From assembly GCA_013399875.1 (NCBI GenBank), contig VXAZ01000289.1, forward strand, positions 2,804,009 to 2,868,008: a stretch of DNA of 64,000 nt, written 5' to 3'. Positions 49,801 to 63,040 of this stretch are shown here, in pieces. The position numbers and the translations under genes are program-made. Origin of the DNA: Gymnorhina tibicen (lineage: Eukaryota > Chordata > Aves > Passeriformes > Artamidae). A model generated the notes under the pieces. The model had not been told where the DNA came from. It did not search any database and worked only from the letters and a program-made list of their open reading frames with translations. The stretch's first letter is position 1; each line of letters begins with the position of its first letter.

Positions 49801-52800
49801 TCACGGGTACAAAGCCACACTTCTCTCTCAAAGAACAATATAAACTCAGACTGTGCAGTAGACTTCAGATTCATAAAAATCTAATTTAGAAAAGGTGATT
49901 TAATGGATTTAGGAATAGAGATTGACACTTATAAAGCTTTTGCTCTACAGCTGAAACCAGCCTCAGTTTTCCTGGAAGACCTAAGATAATATATTTTGTC
50001 GGTTGTCTGCCTAAATTCTGCCTTCCCAACATGAGAAGAAAACTTTTCTTCCTCTCTATGATTTTGTAAGAATAAAATCTGCTGACGATCACAAGGCTCT
50101 CAGATAAAATGATACAGACCCTAAAAAGAGAACATAAAATATAGTCCCAGACTACACTTCTGCCAATCTTTTCATTTCAGATTTTAATTCCAAACCATTT
50201 GCAGTGCTTCTGTGTAAAAGCTTAACTTCAACTAAGGCATTGCATATGAGCAGTCATGAGCCAGTATGTCCTGTCTTCTCTAGTCCTTTTTCCTGTTTCC
50301 TTACCTACCCTTTTGCCTCTATTATAGCTGCAGGGGTTTCAGATTTGAAGTGTAGTGCTGGGCTCAGGAAAAGTGAGGGGTTTTTTTGCCCCTTTCTGCT
50401 GACATTTTGTGTGATGTCAGGGAAATAATTTGACCCTTTTCTTTCCTGTGCACAAAAAGAGAACGAGGATGTTTTCTTTGTCCCATCTGCCAGTAGGATA
50501 CAGTGAGCTCCCCTAGCTTCTCTCAACTACATTTGCAGGCAGTGAACCTTGTCTGCACCATGTCTGAGGCCATTCACCACCACCGTGGCCCCAGTAGAGA
50601 AGAGGAGCAGTTAACAGATGGTGGCTGTAATGCCAGCCCCCAAGCCATTCTGAGGAGATCCCCCAGCTTTGAGGTTATGAGGAGAAAGGTGGTACTTTCC
50701 ACCCACCTTAATCCTGCTTCCATATGGCTTTGAGGAAGAGTTGCAAAGAAAGGGGAAGGTGGCTGACAGATAACAGGAATAACAAGCCAAATCAGGAAGC
50801 ACTGGACATTTGGATGTTTTCCATTTTTTACTCTGTGTGCACTGGAGGCTTGCTCTGCTCCTGGCTGACCTCCCCAGCTTCACAGAGCACCTCATTTTGC
50901 TCCCAGCCTTCCCTGCAGTGCTCTTTTGTTCTCCTCGAGTGTTCTACTCCCTGACGAGTTGCCTTTTCCTCACCCACTGTAGGAGAATGCCTTTTTTGGT
51001 TGTTTCTGCTTCTGCTGCTAGGCCTTCTTCCCCATTCCTTGTCTATCTGTAAACCTTGGGCTTGGGAGGAGCTACCTATTACTCAGCATTTGACTAGCAC
51101 CCTGAAAAACCTTACTTCATTGGCCCTGCTACTTCAATCAACATGATTATTATTTTTCTTGATATTTGCAACAAGGTAAGGAGACTAGCACAGAGGATGA
51201 CAGATCTTCCACAGTGTTGTTGGACCTGGTTACAAAACAGTTTTCAGAAAAGCAGATCTATACCATTTCCATGTGTTCTTCATCATTAATTATCACTAAC
51301 ATTAGGCAGAAAACAAAGCACTTTAGTAACTAACCCTGTGAAAGCTGCTTAAAAGAGAACAATATGTATCTCCCTAACGTCATTAATGAGCTAATAAAAT
51401 ACAGTGCAACCTGCAAGTGCAGCTGTCAATGAGGTTTTCCATAAATTCTTTGGAAACCAGAGCTGATTTGATTTTTTCTTTTTCAGAAAACCCCAAATAT
51501 AGTAGTGATTTAAGTACTTCAACACCTTACCTTTCACATTTTCTCCTAATCTTATACATCTGCTGCTTCAGTGGTTAAGATCTAGTAAATACCAAGCTAT
51601 GACTTTGTTAATGAAGAGTGAGTGTAACTTAAAATGTGTGCTGATTTTACCCAGGACGCCTCTCAGGAATCTCAGATACAGTTGACATATGTAAATACAC
51701 ATGCTGAGTAAGGCAGAATTAAAATCAGAGCTTGAGTTGCTCTTATCTCTGTTTGACTTCAGCAAGTTTGTGATGCTTGTAAAGGTTTTTGTATGATGAA
51801 TAGAATAGTGAGCCAATGCATAACAGATATATTTGCGTGTAGATATACTCTGCAGATTTTTGTTTTGAAATATAAAGTTTAAAGGAAAAAACATTGTGTT
51901 TGGAAGACCTCCTCCAAATCTAATTGAACCCACAGTCAATAGATCAGTTACTAAAAATAAAATTAAGAAATACCAGTCTGAATGCTTCTCTTGATTTATA
52001 TTTTGTTACCTTTTCTGAAGACTCTGATAACTGCTCAAAAACAAAGGTGAGAGCACCATATTTGGACAGCATTTCTGCAGAGCTGGAGATGAATTTCACC
52101 CAAGGAAACAAATTACATTTGAAAGTATTTTTATAGAGAGAGACTTCCAAGTAACTCAAACAAAAAAGAAAATAAATATAGATATAAAAATAAAACCACC
52201 ACATTTTCTTCATTCCCTTGTCAAATTTGGTGATATCTCAGTGGACTCCCCCATGAAGATTTGAGGAAAAGAAAGCAGGATGATTTGCCCCAGACCTCGA
52301 GGCATAAGAAGGGAAGAAACATAACTACATTATGATACATCCAAAGACACAGCTTGTGAAAAGCCCACTTTTTATTCTGAGGCTCAGGACCTTGTGCTCC
52401 ACTAATCATTTACTTGGCAACCCCTGTTCTCCCACCCATGGGCACAGAGCCACACTCCGTGGCAGTGGGCTGGAGTTAACCCGGCCAGGGTTTCAGAACA
52501 GCACTGCTAGAAACACCTCAGGAGGGACCTAACCCCTCCATGACGTCCACTTCCTACAGAGTGAGTGTAGTGTTCTGTCCCAAGCACTTCTCCAATCCTA
52601 GAAATTGCTGGAAAACACAGCTTTGTGTCACCAGTCTGCACCGAAACCCAGACAAACACAAACTGTGTTTCCTGCCATGTCTTGGCAGAAGAAGGTAGCA
52701 GGAACTCATGGCTTGGAGAGAGGTGTGGTCAGCCTTCCTCCTCTTTCCGTCCTTTTGCAGGCTAGGCAGTAGATGCACTGTGTATATCTGATGACAAACA

Positions 52801-55708
52801 GGTAGATAACGTAATCATGCCTCAGTCTCACGTGCTGTGGTGCTAAAAACCTCCCCCCTGAAACCTTTCAGACACACTGGCTTTTTCTAATCTTACACAA
52901 TGCCTTTTCAAGATACAATCATCTGCTTCGAAGCACAACCTGACAGCACAGAACAGAGAAAACTTCCTTTCCTGGGACAATGACCAGCACGGTGAGGGGC
53001 AGGAGAGATGTGCTTGCTGATGACAGTGTCAAAGGACAATGACATTACATTTTGCTGACACTACTGCAAAGCTGAGCATCTGGGGCATGAGTGCCCTGCC
53101 CCTGTACTCCACTGGCCAAGTCCAAACTCATCTCAGCTCCTCGGCCTTTCTTCACCCCCAGCAGCCACGCTCCTCTTTCTCCTCAAGCAAGTGCCAAGGA
53201 AGGGTAGAGTTTCTCTGCGTGTAACATCACTTTTGGACCTTTAGGTGACAGGAAATGGGATCCTGCACTCAGAGGGGAGGAAAGCAGGAATCACCCTATG
53301 CTCTGCCCTCTATAAAGAGGTTATAAATGAGATGTAAGGTATGAGAGGTGAGATATAAAAGCTTTTCAAAACTAGTCTCTGCTCTATATGGGGATTGATG
53401 AGCTCATAAAGAAAGAAACCTTCGTTGTCTGAATCTTCCAAGAAACCCACCAACACTTCGCTCAAAGAGTTTGATATTACTATATATGTGTTTATAACTT
53501 TTGCCATTTTTAGTATTAATGTCATTGAAGACTCAAGTCATACTCTCCATAAAGAATGAACTTCACAGTCTGAAAGCTCTGTCTGCCTGCTTAAGCCAAG
53601 CTCAGCTCCATTTTGAACCTTCCTGAATGTGAGTTTCTGTTTGCCATCACCACAGAAGTTGCAGCCTGTACGAGAACTGCATTACTGTTTCCTGCAAATG
53701 TGCAGAGAAGGAAAGATGGTCTCAAAAAGCTTGATGCTACCTGTTTTCTCTGGGCACTGAAAGTCCAACTGCATATTCAGTGATAATTATGTCTTTCCCA
53801 TTTCTCTTTTGGAATTTTTCCTGCTTTTACTAGTGTGGAGGTGCTTCATACTTGCTGCTCACAGATTTCCAGACCACCCATGAATGCCTTGCAAATGCTA
53901 TTGTATGTACAAACTTCGTAATGCTTAAGAATACAAAAAATTCCTGTGATTATGCTTCATAAAATTTAGATTTAAAGGAAAGCATTTCTTTATTTTTTTC
54001 AGTAATATGAATGCAGTCTTAGGCTCATAAGCATTTAAATGAGTCAGATGCTTTATTAGTTGATTTCAGAAATTTTTCTTTTTACATGAATGAAAAATTT
54101 AAACTGAATTGATTCTGAAAGAAATAGTGCTGAACACAGCCATATGGAAAGCAATCTGAAAATTCTGACAGGGGTAAAGAAAAAGAAATTAAAGTGCCCA
54201 TGATATATGTGAGGCTAAGGATGAAAGATAAATTGTTCCTTGCATGTGCTGTGTCAAGCCAGTTGTTGCTCCAAAGCTCTTTACAGGCTTTATGCCCACA
54301 CACTGACTGAGCTGCACATCCTCCCTAGCAAATCTCAGTAAGATGCAGAAAGGGGAACTCTGCTCAGGGACTGCCAAGATTAAAGCACCTCAGAGGCTTA
54401 AATTTGCACTTTTTCTGTCCTTATGCTAACCGATAAGGCAATGTCAGTCCACAAAGATAGGCCTGATCCCACAGAGATTTCAAACTCAAAATAACTACCA
54501 ATAAATCCAAGGAAAAAAAATAGAAATCAATGGATTAACCAGTCATTTCTTTGCACTTGTAGGTGTAAAAGCAAAGAAGAGGTTTAAGGAAGCATACAAA
54601 AGAAGATAATAATACATTTTGCAGAGTTCCTCAGAGGCATGAAAGGCAGTATGGCAAAAAGGACATAATTGCAACATTGAAGATGAAAAAGGGGAATAAT
54701 AGAGGCCAGCATCATGAGACAATTTGAGGAAGACACAAAATTTCACCCCTTGAATGTATGTTTTGCTTAGCATGGTATGCCCAGGAAATGAAAAGGGACT
54801 AACTTAAATAAAAACGAGGAACTGGGAATGAGAAGCTTTAAGAAAAGAGAACTATAAATTCTGTAAGAATAGCTACTATAAAAAGGACATTTACATGCTA
54901 AGAAGGAAGAAATAAAGGATACAGCTGAAGATTGTCAAAATAGCTCTAAGCCAAATGTGAAATAGTTTCCAGTAATTCAGATGCCTCATGGGCAGCCAGG
55001 TCCTGGGCTCTCCCCTGCGAGAGGAGCACTCTGAGGCTGGCGTGATATGATGGCATGTCCTCCAGTATGCTCTCCGTGTTTCACATGCCAGCCAGGGAAA
55101 AGGAAACGGATTGTAAGGGAAATCGCCATCTGCTTTTGTCAATAAAAGACCGCATGCGTGCCTTGAGCCTAAACAGACTGAAGGCAGCCTTTTATAGCTG
55201 CATGGGGGGAAATGGGAGACCTTACAAAAGTGTGAGAAAGTATAATTTAAAAGGAATAAACAAAAATTACTGTGACACTACTTCATATGCTCTGTGTAGA
55301 CTCCACCACAGTATCACAGAAAGCATGGGAACTTATAAAGGCAGGGGTTCACATTAAACCTGTGATTTACTCGGTTTCTGAGTTCCTAGTTTCAAGAATG
55401 TTATTACAGATATTGTTTTCTCACACTTTATTGTAATTTGTACTGTACAAGGAAAAAAGATTGTAAAGTTTCTCTTTCCTATAAATGTATACAAAAGGCA
55501 TTTGTATTTCAGCCTCATATTTCAGCCTCACTCACTGAAAGCACCTCACAGTCTTTGGTGTATTTATACTTCCAAGGCACATAGGCAGGTGTATTAATTT
55601 CCACATTCCATAAACCATTTAATGGAGGCACAAGATCTCAGCAATACAACGTCTTGAAACTAAAGTGAGTATAGGCATAGCTGAGGCAGGACTGGAAACA
55701 ATATCACA
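46801..55708. other. Long repeat-poor stretch, no gene seen
   Basis: About 8.9 kb have no recognised CR1, SINE, LTR or exon. The largest frames (48522-48875 and 51568-51939, both minus) have no known domain. The segment about 47760-48000 has a smooth, repeat-free texture that could be conserved regulatory DNA; this cannot be decided here. Confidence 0.45.
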
Positions 55709-56512
55709 CTCTGAATCACATAGAGTCACAGTGTAGGCATTTCTGGAGATCATTTGGTCCAATCCCCCTGTTCAAGCAGGACTGCCAGTTGTCCAGGACT
55801 ATGATCAGATGACTTCTGAGGATCTCCAAGGTTGGAGTCTCTCTTTGGCAACCAAGAGAATGCTGGCAACCTTACAGTAGACCAGATCCTTCTTTTTGCC
55901 CTTCTCAGTGATAGTATTGATATTTGCTTCCTTCCAGTCCTTGTGATTCTTCTTTAATCACCACAACCTTTTCAAAGATAACCAACAGTATCCTTGCAGT
56001 GACATCAGACAGCTCCCTTAACACTTGTGGGTGCCTCCCAGGGGATCCCATGGGCTTGTATACATTCAGCTTGCTTTAATGTTCCTTTCAATGCACTCCT
56101 CCTCCACCAAGGGTGAGTTTTCCTTTTTCCAGACTTTTCTTTTGACGTCAGAGTCTTGATGTTCCTGAAAGCTGGTCTGACCAGCAAACACTGAGGTAAA
56201 GAAGGCATTCAGTATCTTGATTTTTTCTCTATCCCTTGGCACAAGGGTCCTTGCCCTCATTCAGCAGCAGGCCCACATTATCCCTGATCTCCCTTTTGCT
56301 GCTGGTATGCTCATAGTAGCCCTTCTCATCCCTCACCAGATGTAACTCTAGGTGGGCTTTGGCTTTCCTAATTACATCGTGGCACACTGTGTCTAAATTG
56401 TTCCTGGGTCACCTGCTTCTGCCTCTTGCATTCTTCCTTTTTCAGTCTGAGCCTAGTCAGGAGCTAACTGTTCATCCACTCAGCCCTCTTGCTGCCTTTG
56501 CTTGACAGTGTC
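55709..56512 (-). mobile_element. CR1 LINE with ORF2 remnant and internal deletion
   Basis: Minus-strand translation follows the CR1 ORF2 linker and N-terminal reverse transcriptase region. It shows 'KAKAHLELHLVRDEKGYYEH', 'REIRDNVGLLLNEGKD', 'EKIKILNAFFTSVFAGQTS' (about 56175-56240), 'KVWKKENSPLVEE', and 'HPQVLRELSDVTARI'. It then jumps, near 55850, straight to the extreme C-terminus and 3' UTR ('ETPTLEILRSHLIIVLDNW'). The fingers/palm catalytic part with the YADD-type motif is absent, so more than a kilobase of a normal element is missing internally. Stops and frameshifts make it dead. The 3' end lies at about 55709-55760 with a decayed CR1 terminus. The copy is also 5'-truncated at about 56512. 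Confidence 0.9.
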
Positions 56513-57302
56513 TTTATAGCAGCTTGGGTACAAGGGGTGTGTGTTTGGCAGCATAGACCCAGAGAGTTCAAGGCAGAAAAATATTCTTCACCAAGACTTG
56601 GAGCCAGTTCATCTATGCTTATATCCATGTCTGCTTCCAACATCCACAACACGATGCACCACAGCTAGAGTCCCGACCCAGCACCCTGGTCTGCCAGGCA
56701 GATATACCTACAGAGACTTACCCCAATCACATAGGCAGTCTGCCACAGGGCAGAAATATGGACAAACATGCCCTCATCTTAAACTAGTTATTTCACCACT
56801 AACTCCTGGCAGGAATACAGACACAAATGCCCCAGTCTTTAACCAGTTATTTCACCAATAACCCCTCCTGTCCCTTGCATTACACATATGTGACTTTCCA
56901 AATCAAACAGCTGAATTTGTAATCATTAACCCATTTGTTTTAACAATCCTTAATTTACTGCCCTGAAGCCTGCAGCCTGGACTGTGGTTTCTTGCAATAT
57001 TGGTGACAAAAAATGACTTTCAGTCACTACATATTCAAAAATCAGTACATGGCTTTGGGAACATTTATACAATAAAATTCTAAAGCCACTGTTAAAAAAA
57101 AAAATACCTTTATTAGCCATTTCTTACACAATAAGGCTAGATCAACCCCCTCAACATGCAGACAGTAGTTTCTGTTACCTATTACACTTAAAAAGGTGGC
57201 TCTCATCCTACGTATCCATTCTCCTAAAGACAAGTGAACTCACTGTACAAGTAAGGTGAACTCTTCTACAGGTTTGTAAAAATACTCCTTTGCACAGGTT
57301 AT
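56513..57302. other. Sequence between two CR1 copies
   Basis: No gene was recognised. It holds the 59-bp tandem duplication listed separately. The rest resembles no repeat I know, although a part of an unrecognised element is possible. Confidence 0.4.
56749..56866. repeat. Two diverged 59-bp tandem repeats
   Basis: Unit 1 (56749-56807) and unit 2 (56808-56866) start GGCAGAAATATGGACA and GGCAGGAATACAGACA. They share 'AGTTATTTCACCA' at the same offset and end AACTCCT and AACCCCT. Such 50-60 bp tandem units are typical of LTR U3 enhancers or minisatellites. Confidence 0.75.
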
Positions 57303-57745
57303 ACAGAATCATAGAGTTGTAGAAGATCCTGAGTTGGAAGGATCTCACTAGGATTGTAGAATCCAAGTCCTAGACCTGCACAGGACACCCCAAGAATCAC
57401 ACTGCTACAGTGCCCAACTACCCATGAGGTAATTTCCTAATATCCAACCTAAATGTCCCCTGACACAATTTCAGGCCATTCCTTCAGTGGACAGTGACTC
57501 CTGTCACTGGTCACCACAGAGAAGAGATCAGTCTGCCCCTCTACTTCTCCTTGTGAGGAAGTTGTAGACAGCAATGAAGTCTCCCCTCAGTCTCCTCTTC
57601 TCCAGCCTGAATAGACCAAGTGATCTCAGCCACTCCTTTTATGGCTTCCCCTCAAGGCCCTTCACCATCTTCATGGTTCTCCTTTGGATGTTCTTTAACA
57701 GTTTAATATCCTTTTTATAGTCTGGTGCCCAGATTTGCACACAAT
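57303..57745 (-). mobile_element. CR1 LINE, C-terminal ORF2 and 3' UTR
   Basis: The plus strand starts with the reversed CR1 end 'agaatcatagagttgtagaa' and runs through 'gttggaaggatctcactagg' into coding sequence. The minus-strand translation gives CR1 C-terminal motifs, including 'EETEGRLHCCLQLPHKEK', upstream of the 3' UTR. It is a different copy, and apparently a different subfamily, from the one at 55709-56512, because each has its own 3' end. It is 5'-truncated near 57745 and has in-frame stops. Confidence 0.93.
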
Positions 57746-57769
57746 TACAATGAAAAACAAGGTGCTAAA

Positions 57770-57885
57770 ACACAAAATACACATAGAATAAACACTTCTT
57801 AATATGAAAATATTTAGTCATAATAAATACATCATAAATATGTCAATAAATAGTCATAATAAATAAATAAACCAAAATAAAATTG
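57770..57885. repeat. A+T-rich imperfect repeat
   Basis: TAGTCATAATAAATA occurs at 57815-57829 and again at 57851-57865 within AATAAATA-rich DNA, giving a 36-bp period. It begins just beyond the truncated CR1 end. Confidence 0.65.
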
Positions 57886-59057
57886 TGGTGGGTATGTAGT
57901 ATCAGAATGATATTCTGAAGAGTCCAAATCATTCATTGTGACAATGGAAAACAGAACAAAAAAAGATGAAAAATCTGAAAGTCTCATGTATCTAACATGA
58001 AATGTCAGCGAACAATCTCTCTGTTGATGCGCTACAAACTGCAGCTAAATCTACAAAAGGACATATGCATTTTGGTTGTCCAAACACAAACTGAAAATTT
58101 AAAGCCATCAGTAAGTTGCTGAATTCATCAGACTGGACCCAGGAATTGTAGCTTTAAAGTATGATCTTCCACTGCTTTTCAAAATGCCAGGAGACACAAG
58201 AGGCAAGATGTGTCCCCAGAGATGTCAAACCAATAGACCATGTCTCACCTCAGTTGTTCTGTCTCCAAAGCACTTCAGAAGCAGCTGCTCAAAGGCCTTC
58301 CCTGGGGAAAGACAGAGAAGGTCTCTCCACATGTGTGATGTCCAGACCAACTGAAGCTTCTGTGGACATTGATCTACCTGCATGTGAAGGAAGTCCTGTC
58401 ACGTGTGAGGGAATGGGCCATAGCATGCAGACCTCTCTTGCTCTAAGCTGTGCAGCTGACCTGTCTAGCTGGAAACATGACAGTACCGGGGCATACCAGC
58501 TCTCTGCTCAGTGCTCCACTTTGCAAAAAATTATTATTTGAAGGCTGAAAAATGAGACAAAACAGGACCATAACTGTATATTGAAGTCACTGCGTCAGAC
58601 TGCTGGACCATGAGGGCCAGTCCTTGCTTGCCCCAAGAGCTAGAAACTAGAAAACAGTAACACTTTCAGAAGAGTAAGAACCAGAGGCAAGCTGTGTCCC
58701 ACTCCCAGGCAGGGCTGCTAAGCAATTAGACTGCAGAATCATGCTGGCGTTTTGGAGCAATTACTATGTAATTCTCTGTGCCAAAGAGTAACTCTTAATT
58801 CCTTTGCTGAACAGCTTCAGCAAGAGAAAATGGAAACATTTGTGCTCACATTTCCTCATCCTAGAACTTCATGGGAAAAGCAGAGGGAGGTAAATGAAGG
58901 GATTCAAATTTTCTTAGGTGGGAATTAAAGCCATGCTTCCTGGATGAAAGGGGACTGCCTCTTAAGCTTTCAAAGGGGCAAAAGAACCTCACGGCAGGGA
59001 AGAGGTCAGAGTGCTGGCTTCCAAGTAAAGGGATATACTTCTCTACAACCAAATATA
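57886..59057. other. Unique sequence, no gene seen
   Basis: A 126-codon plus-strand frame lies at 58161-58541. Its product is rich in S, C and T and has no recognisable domain or splice context, so I do not call it a gene. Confidence 0.45.
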
Positions 59058-59640
59058 AGGAATCCAAGTCTCTGAGACAGGCACAAATGCTTTGTATTTC
59101 CTATTTGTGATGTATTTCTGTATAGCCAGGGATTACATGACCACTGATATAAAATCCGTGCCCTACTAGCACGCCAGACAGTACATGTCACATGCATTTC
59201 TGTGAAGCTGACTGGGATGCACTCTATAATATTTATTCCAGCTACCTGAAACAAACAGCCTTTCTGAGCTGAGTATAACAACAAAAACAACAACACAACA
59301 ACAACGACAACTTGTACTGGCTTAGCCTTTTGCACCTTGTGGCTGCAGTGTATTTTTTCAGGCAGTGAGAATCATAAAACCAGACTAAGGGTACCAGCCT
59401 CTACCTGCCAGCTGGGCAAATTACAGACTTTGGCACTTGGCTTTCTCCCCATAGCCTGAGCCCTACAGAGAGCCTAGGCACTTGATGTGGAGACTGTTAA
59501 TTTCACAACCCCGAGCCCTTACTTGATTTAACCCTAAATCAGTTTCAATTCACAACAACTTCATGTCAGGAATCCAAATCTCTGAGTCAAGCTCAAATGC
59601 TTCCTATTTCCTATTTTAGACAGATTTCTGTTTAGCTGGG
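59058..59640. repeat. Pair of diverged 73-bp direct repeats, 510 bp apart
   Basis: Copy A at 59058-59130 and copy B at 59568-59640 share AGGAATCCAA, TCTCTGAG, CAAATGCTT, TATTTCCTATTT and ATTTCTG at equal offsets, with scattered substitutions. They are either two copies of an unknown repeat or the ends of an old segmental duplication or element. Confidence 0.75.
59276..59311. repeat. (CAA)n tract
   Basis: About 36 bases of imperfect CAA/ACA repeats, with one interrupting G at CAACGACAAC. Confidence 0.8.
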
Positions 59641-62600
59641 TCCATCAGTTTCATTTTACACTCCGTGACACTTTTCAGCATAAATTTACATGATTCCACT
59701 CTTATGTAACTCCTGTCCCCTCCAAATCGAGCTGGAATTCATAAAAGCCAGGCTGCCTGTAGACACATGACACAAAGTAGTCATTATTAAAGCACACGTG
59801 GTCTTTCAATAAAACATGATGAGATATCACCTATCAATCCCATTCTAAAAGATACCTGTTCATCAGGCATTTTTTACTTAGATCACTCTTCCCAGAAGAA
59901 TTGAAGGAGAATCAGAAAACTGGAAGCAAGCACAAGCTGCAGAGAAGGGGGACTGTGTGAGGCAGTGGTGCTGTTGAAGCAAACATCAGTGGCACTGAAG
60001 CTCAACTTCATGCTCAATCGGGTTATCACCTGCTTCTCATTGCTGCAACTTGTCTGGCCACACCAAGGTTTACAGAAGCTAAACCAGCAGGAAACTACCC
60101 TTCCCTGCTCAAAAAGCCAGGGAGGGAGGGGGAGAATGGAGGAGGGGTATTGGGGAAGAAAGAAAGAATAGTTTTCTGCTGCTTTAACTCTCCAAAATGG
60201 TTTATCAGGAGGTCAGAGGAAAGCCAGGGCACACACAATGGAGGGAGTGGAACTGTAGGGCCAGAGCACAGGAACGAAGGGAGCAAAGGAGTACTGCTGC
60301 ATTGACTTACCCCGGGTAAAGCTGTTGGGGAACTGCAGTGGAGCAGCATTTGTCCTTAGAACTGAAGGATGTAAAGGGTTTACAACTCTCTACTATCTCT
60401 ATTTTTTTTGTCCACACCCTGCTTAATGCAATGAAGCCTCAATGCCCTTTCTTTGCTGCTGAAATGGTGTTCTTTAAAGCAGAACCAGCATATAGAATGG
60501 ACCAGTCTTTTAGCGTTACGCTAACACCATCCCTGTTAGGTATTGTGTCTTGCTGTGATTGCCCTTAAGGGAGGGGCTTGGGCTTTACTGGAGTGTTTTT
60601 GCTTTTGTATCAGTTAAGAAAATTTTTTTTTGGCTTGGGTTGGCTTTATTGTTTGTTTTCTTATTCTTGATTTTAATTTGTGGATTTTTTACTTCCCAGA
60701 AGTAACCAGCCTCATTACTGGAGGCCACTTATCCAGTTGGTTGACAGATAATTTTTATTAGCTATGAGAGAGACCAGCTGTATGATACTTTTAAAATATA
60801 TAAACTCTGTTAAGTTTTTCGTTTCCCAGCACACTGGACATTCAAACAGTCTGGATCCTATTTAACAAACATTGTTGAATGTATTCAGTTAATAAAAGCT
60901 TGGCAAATATTAGTAAAAGACTTGTAATGGTTGTGAGTGACATAAAGGTTAAAAGCTTTCGATAGCATTGCACCAAAATGGAGTAAAGCTTGAAGAAACT
61001 GAAGTGATGTGTCAGTAGGAAATCACAGCACTGATTCAGACATCATTAAATACTCATTTTTAAGAAACTGGAAAAGATGCAACTATTCTGCAAATCTGAA
61101 TTTACTTTTGAAACTTTTAACATTACTTACCTCATATTGTCCCATTCCCCTGTTACCAGAACTGTTCCAGTTTGACAGTGCCTGTGAAAGCAGGATGTTT
61201 TCTGTCCTGTACTTGTCTTACACTGTTTCTCCATAAGGACCAGGACAAGGGAAAAAAGGACTTGTGGTGGATGAGCATATAGGGAACATTACCTCTCGGT
61301 GTAAACTTTGATTACCATTTTTTAGTTTGCTTGCTGCTCTCTCTGCACATAAGAAAGGTCTCTGTGCACCCCAGGACACAAGGAGGTTTCCCAGCACCTC
61401 CTCAGAGCTCAGATCGCCCAGGGAAGTGTCACGATGTGAACACTAGAAAGCACACACTGTTTCAGGATTTCTGTAAGCATTGGATTCCAGCTCCCAAAAC
61501 CGCTCTTAGATTCACTTTTTTTAAAGGCTTGTCTGAACGAGGATAAAGGTGCATTTAAAAAAAAAAAAAAAAGGTGTCAGTGAAAACTTTTAATTAACAT
61601 GTTTTCAAATCTCAGTGTTGACAGGGTGTGTTGCATTTTAGTGCATTAGCCAGCAAACAAGTTAAAATACATTTGTGTCCCAACTGCGAGTGGCAAGTTA
61701 GGACATGTTTTTAAAAGTTTCAAATTTTAATAGGAGTTAAAACATGTCCATGGTTGTGCTTTTACCTTAGCAGAGTGTGAGTGTCACTGATGGGTTTTTC
61801 TGGGACTCCAGTGAGCAGCTGCTGTACTGGCAGGGAGCTGTTACTGAGCAGCTTTCTCCTTTTCCTGAAGTGTCAAATGAAAATACCATCTCATTCACCT
61901 GTATTTTAAGAATGGATGAAGATTAATGTTTTAGACAACATTGAGCAAAGAAAAAAAAGCTGGATACTAGTGAGTTGGGAGGTTTGGCAGTGGCTGCAGG
62001 AGTCAGAAACCATGCTTTCATAGGGTGGTAAAATGCAGCTTCAGAGGACCTGATGTAAGGTCAGGATTTCCATAGCCACATAAGCCAGTGTGTGGCACCA
62101 CATTCAGCTTTTGTTTCAGATGTGGCAAAACATTTTGCAGGGGCAACTTTGCCTCAGCTGCTCTTGGGCCAAAAGCTATCAGCTTTTTCCCCAGCCTCCC
62201 CACAGAAAGTTAGTGCAAAGTTGACATAAGCACTACATACCACGTTTATACCAGGCTAGCTTGACAGGAAGGTTTGCATTTATGCCCAATCAAAGTTGTA
62301 GCTGCAAGGCACAGATTTAATATTAATGATCATGAAGTCACAGCCAAGAATCAGTAACACCGAGTCAGCTGAGAAGCTGATTTGCTGGGCAGCACTGTAC
62401 AAAGTATTTCATCAGTCCACACCTCAGTCTTCCACTTTCCCAAAAGGTCGAGGATGAAAATACCTCGGGAAAAGTGTGCTGATAAGAGTCACATTTTGGA
62501 AGTACTGCAAAAAGACAACTTAATCTGGGGGGTGCAACACACTATTAGAAATCAGGAAATTGCAGTGATGGGGCCCTTAAACCTTCGGAGGAGCAAGCGG

Positions 62601-62973
62601 AGGCAAATCCTGCTGCGTCCCCAAGAACAGCTCCCCAGCCCCATCTTTTCTTCATTTTTGGGCTCCACAGAGCTGTGTCTCAGTTATGGCTGTCATGTTC
62701 TTAGAAATATCACTACACATGACACAGGGGGAATATGGTTTTTTTGCTGACACAGCTATTGTGGTAAAAGACTTAACACAAATACACTTGACAGCGGTAC
62801 CACTTTTCTCAGACACTAAATCTCCAACACCGTATACACAAGCAACTTTACACTGATACATCCTTGTTCCTGCCACAGAAATTCTATGACAGCTTTTTAT
62901 GTGGAAGGCACAGTAGAAAACTGGTATTCTCATATTCGTAACCGATTAGTCCTGCTACAAAACACTAACGCGG
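59641..62973. other. Unique sequence approaching the CpG island, no gene called
   Basis: Purine-rich DNA lies at about 60117-60170 and a 16-base A run at 61557-61572. The plus-strand frame 62382-62750 (122 codons) looks somewhat protein-like in places but has no domain that I recognise. Confidence 0.4.
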
Positions 62974-63040
62974 TCTTTCTTTCTTCCTTTCTGTCTGTCT
63001 TTCTTTCTGTCTTTCTCTTTTCTCTCTCCCTGCCTCTTGG
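62974..63040. repeat. Polypyrimidine (TTTC/TGTC)n tract
   Basis: About 65 bases of C and T with occasional G in TTTCTTTC and TCTGTCTGTCTT units. It is a slippage-prone microsatellite. Confidence 0.88.

Noticed and set aside
58161..58541. 126-codon plus-strand frame as a secreted or cysteine-rich protein gene
   Set aside because: No signal peptide, no regular cysteine spacing, no domain and no promoter.
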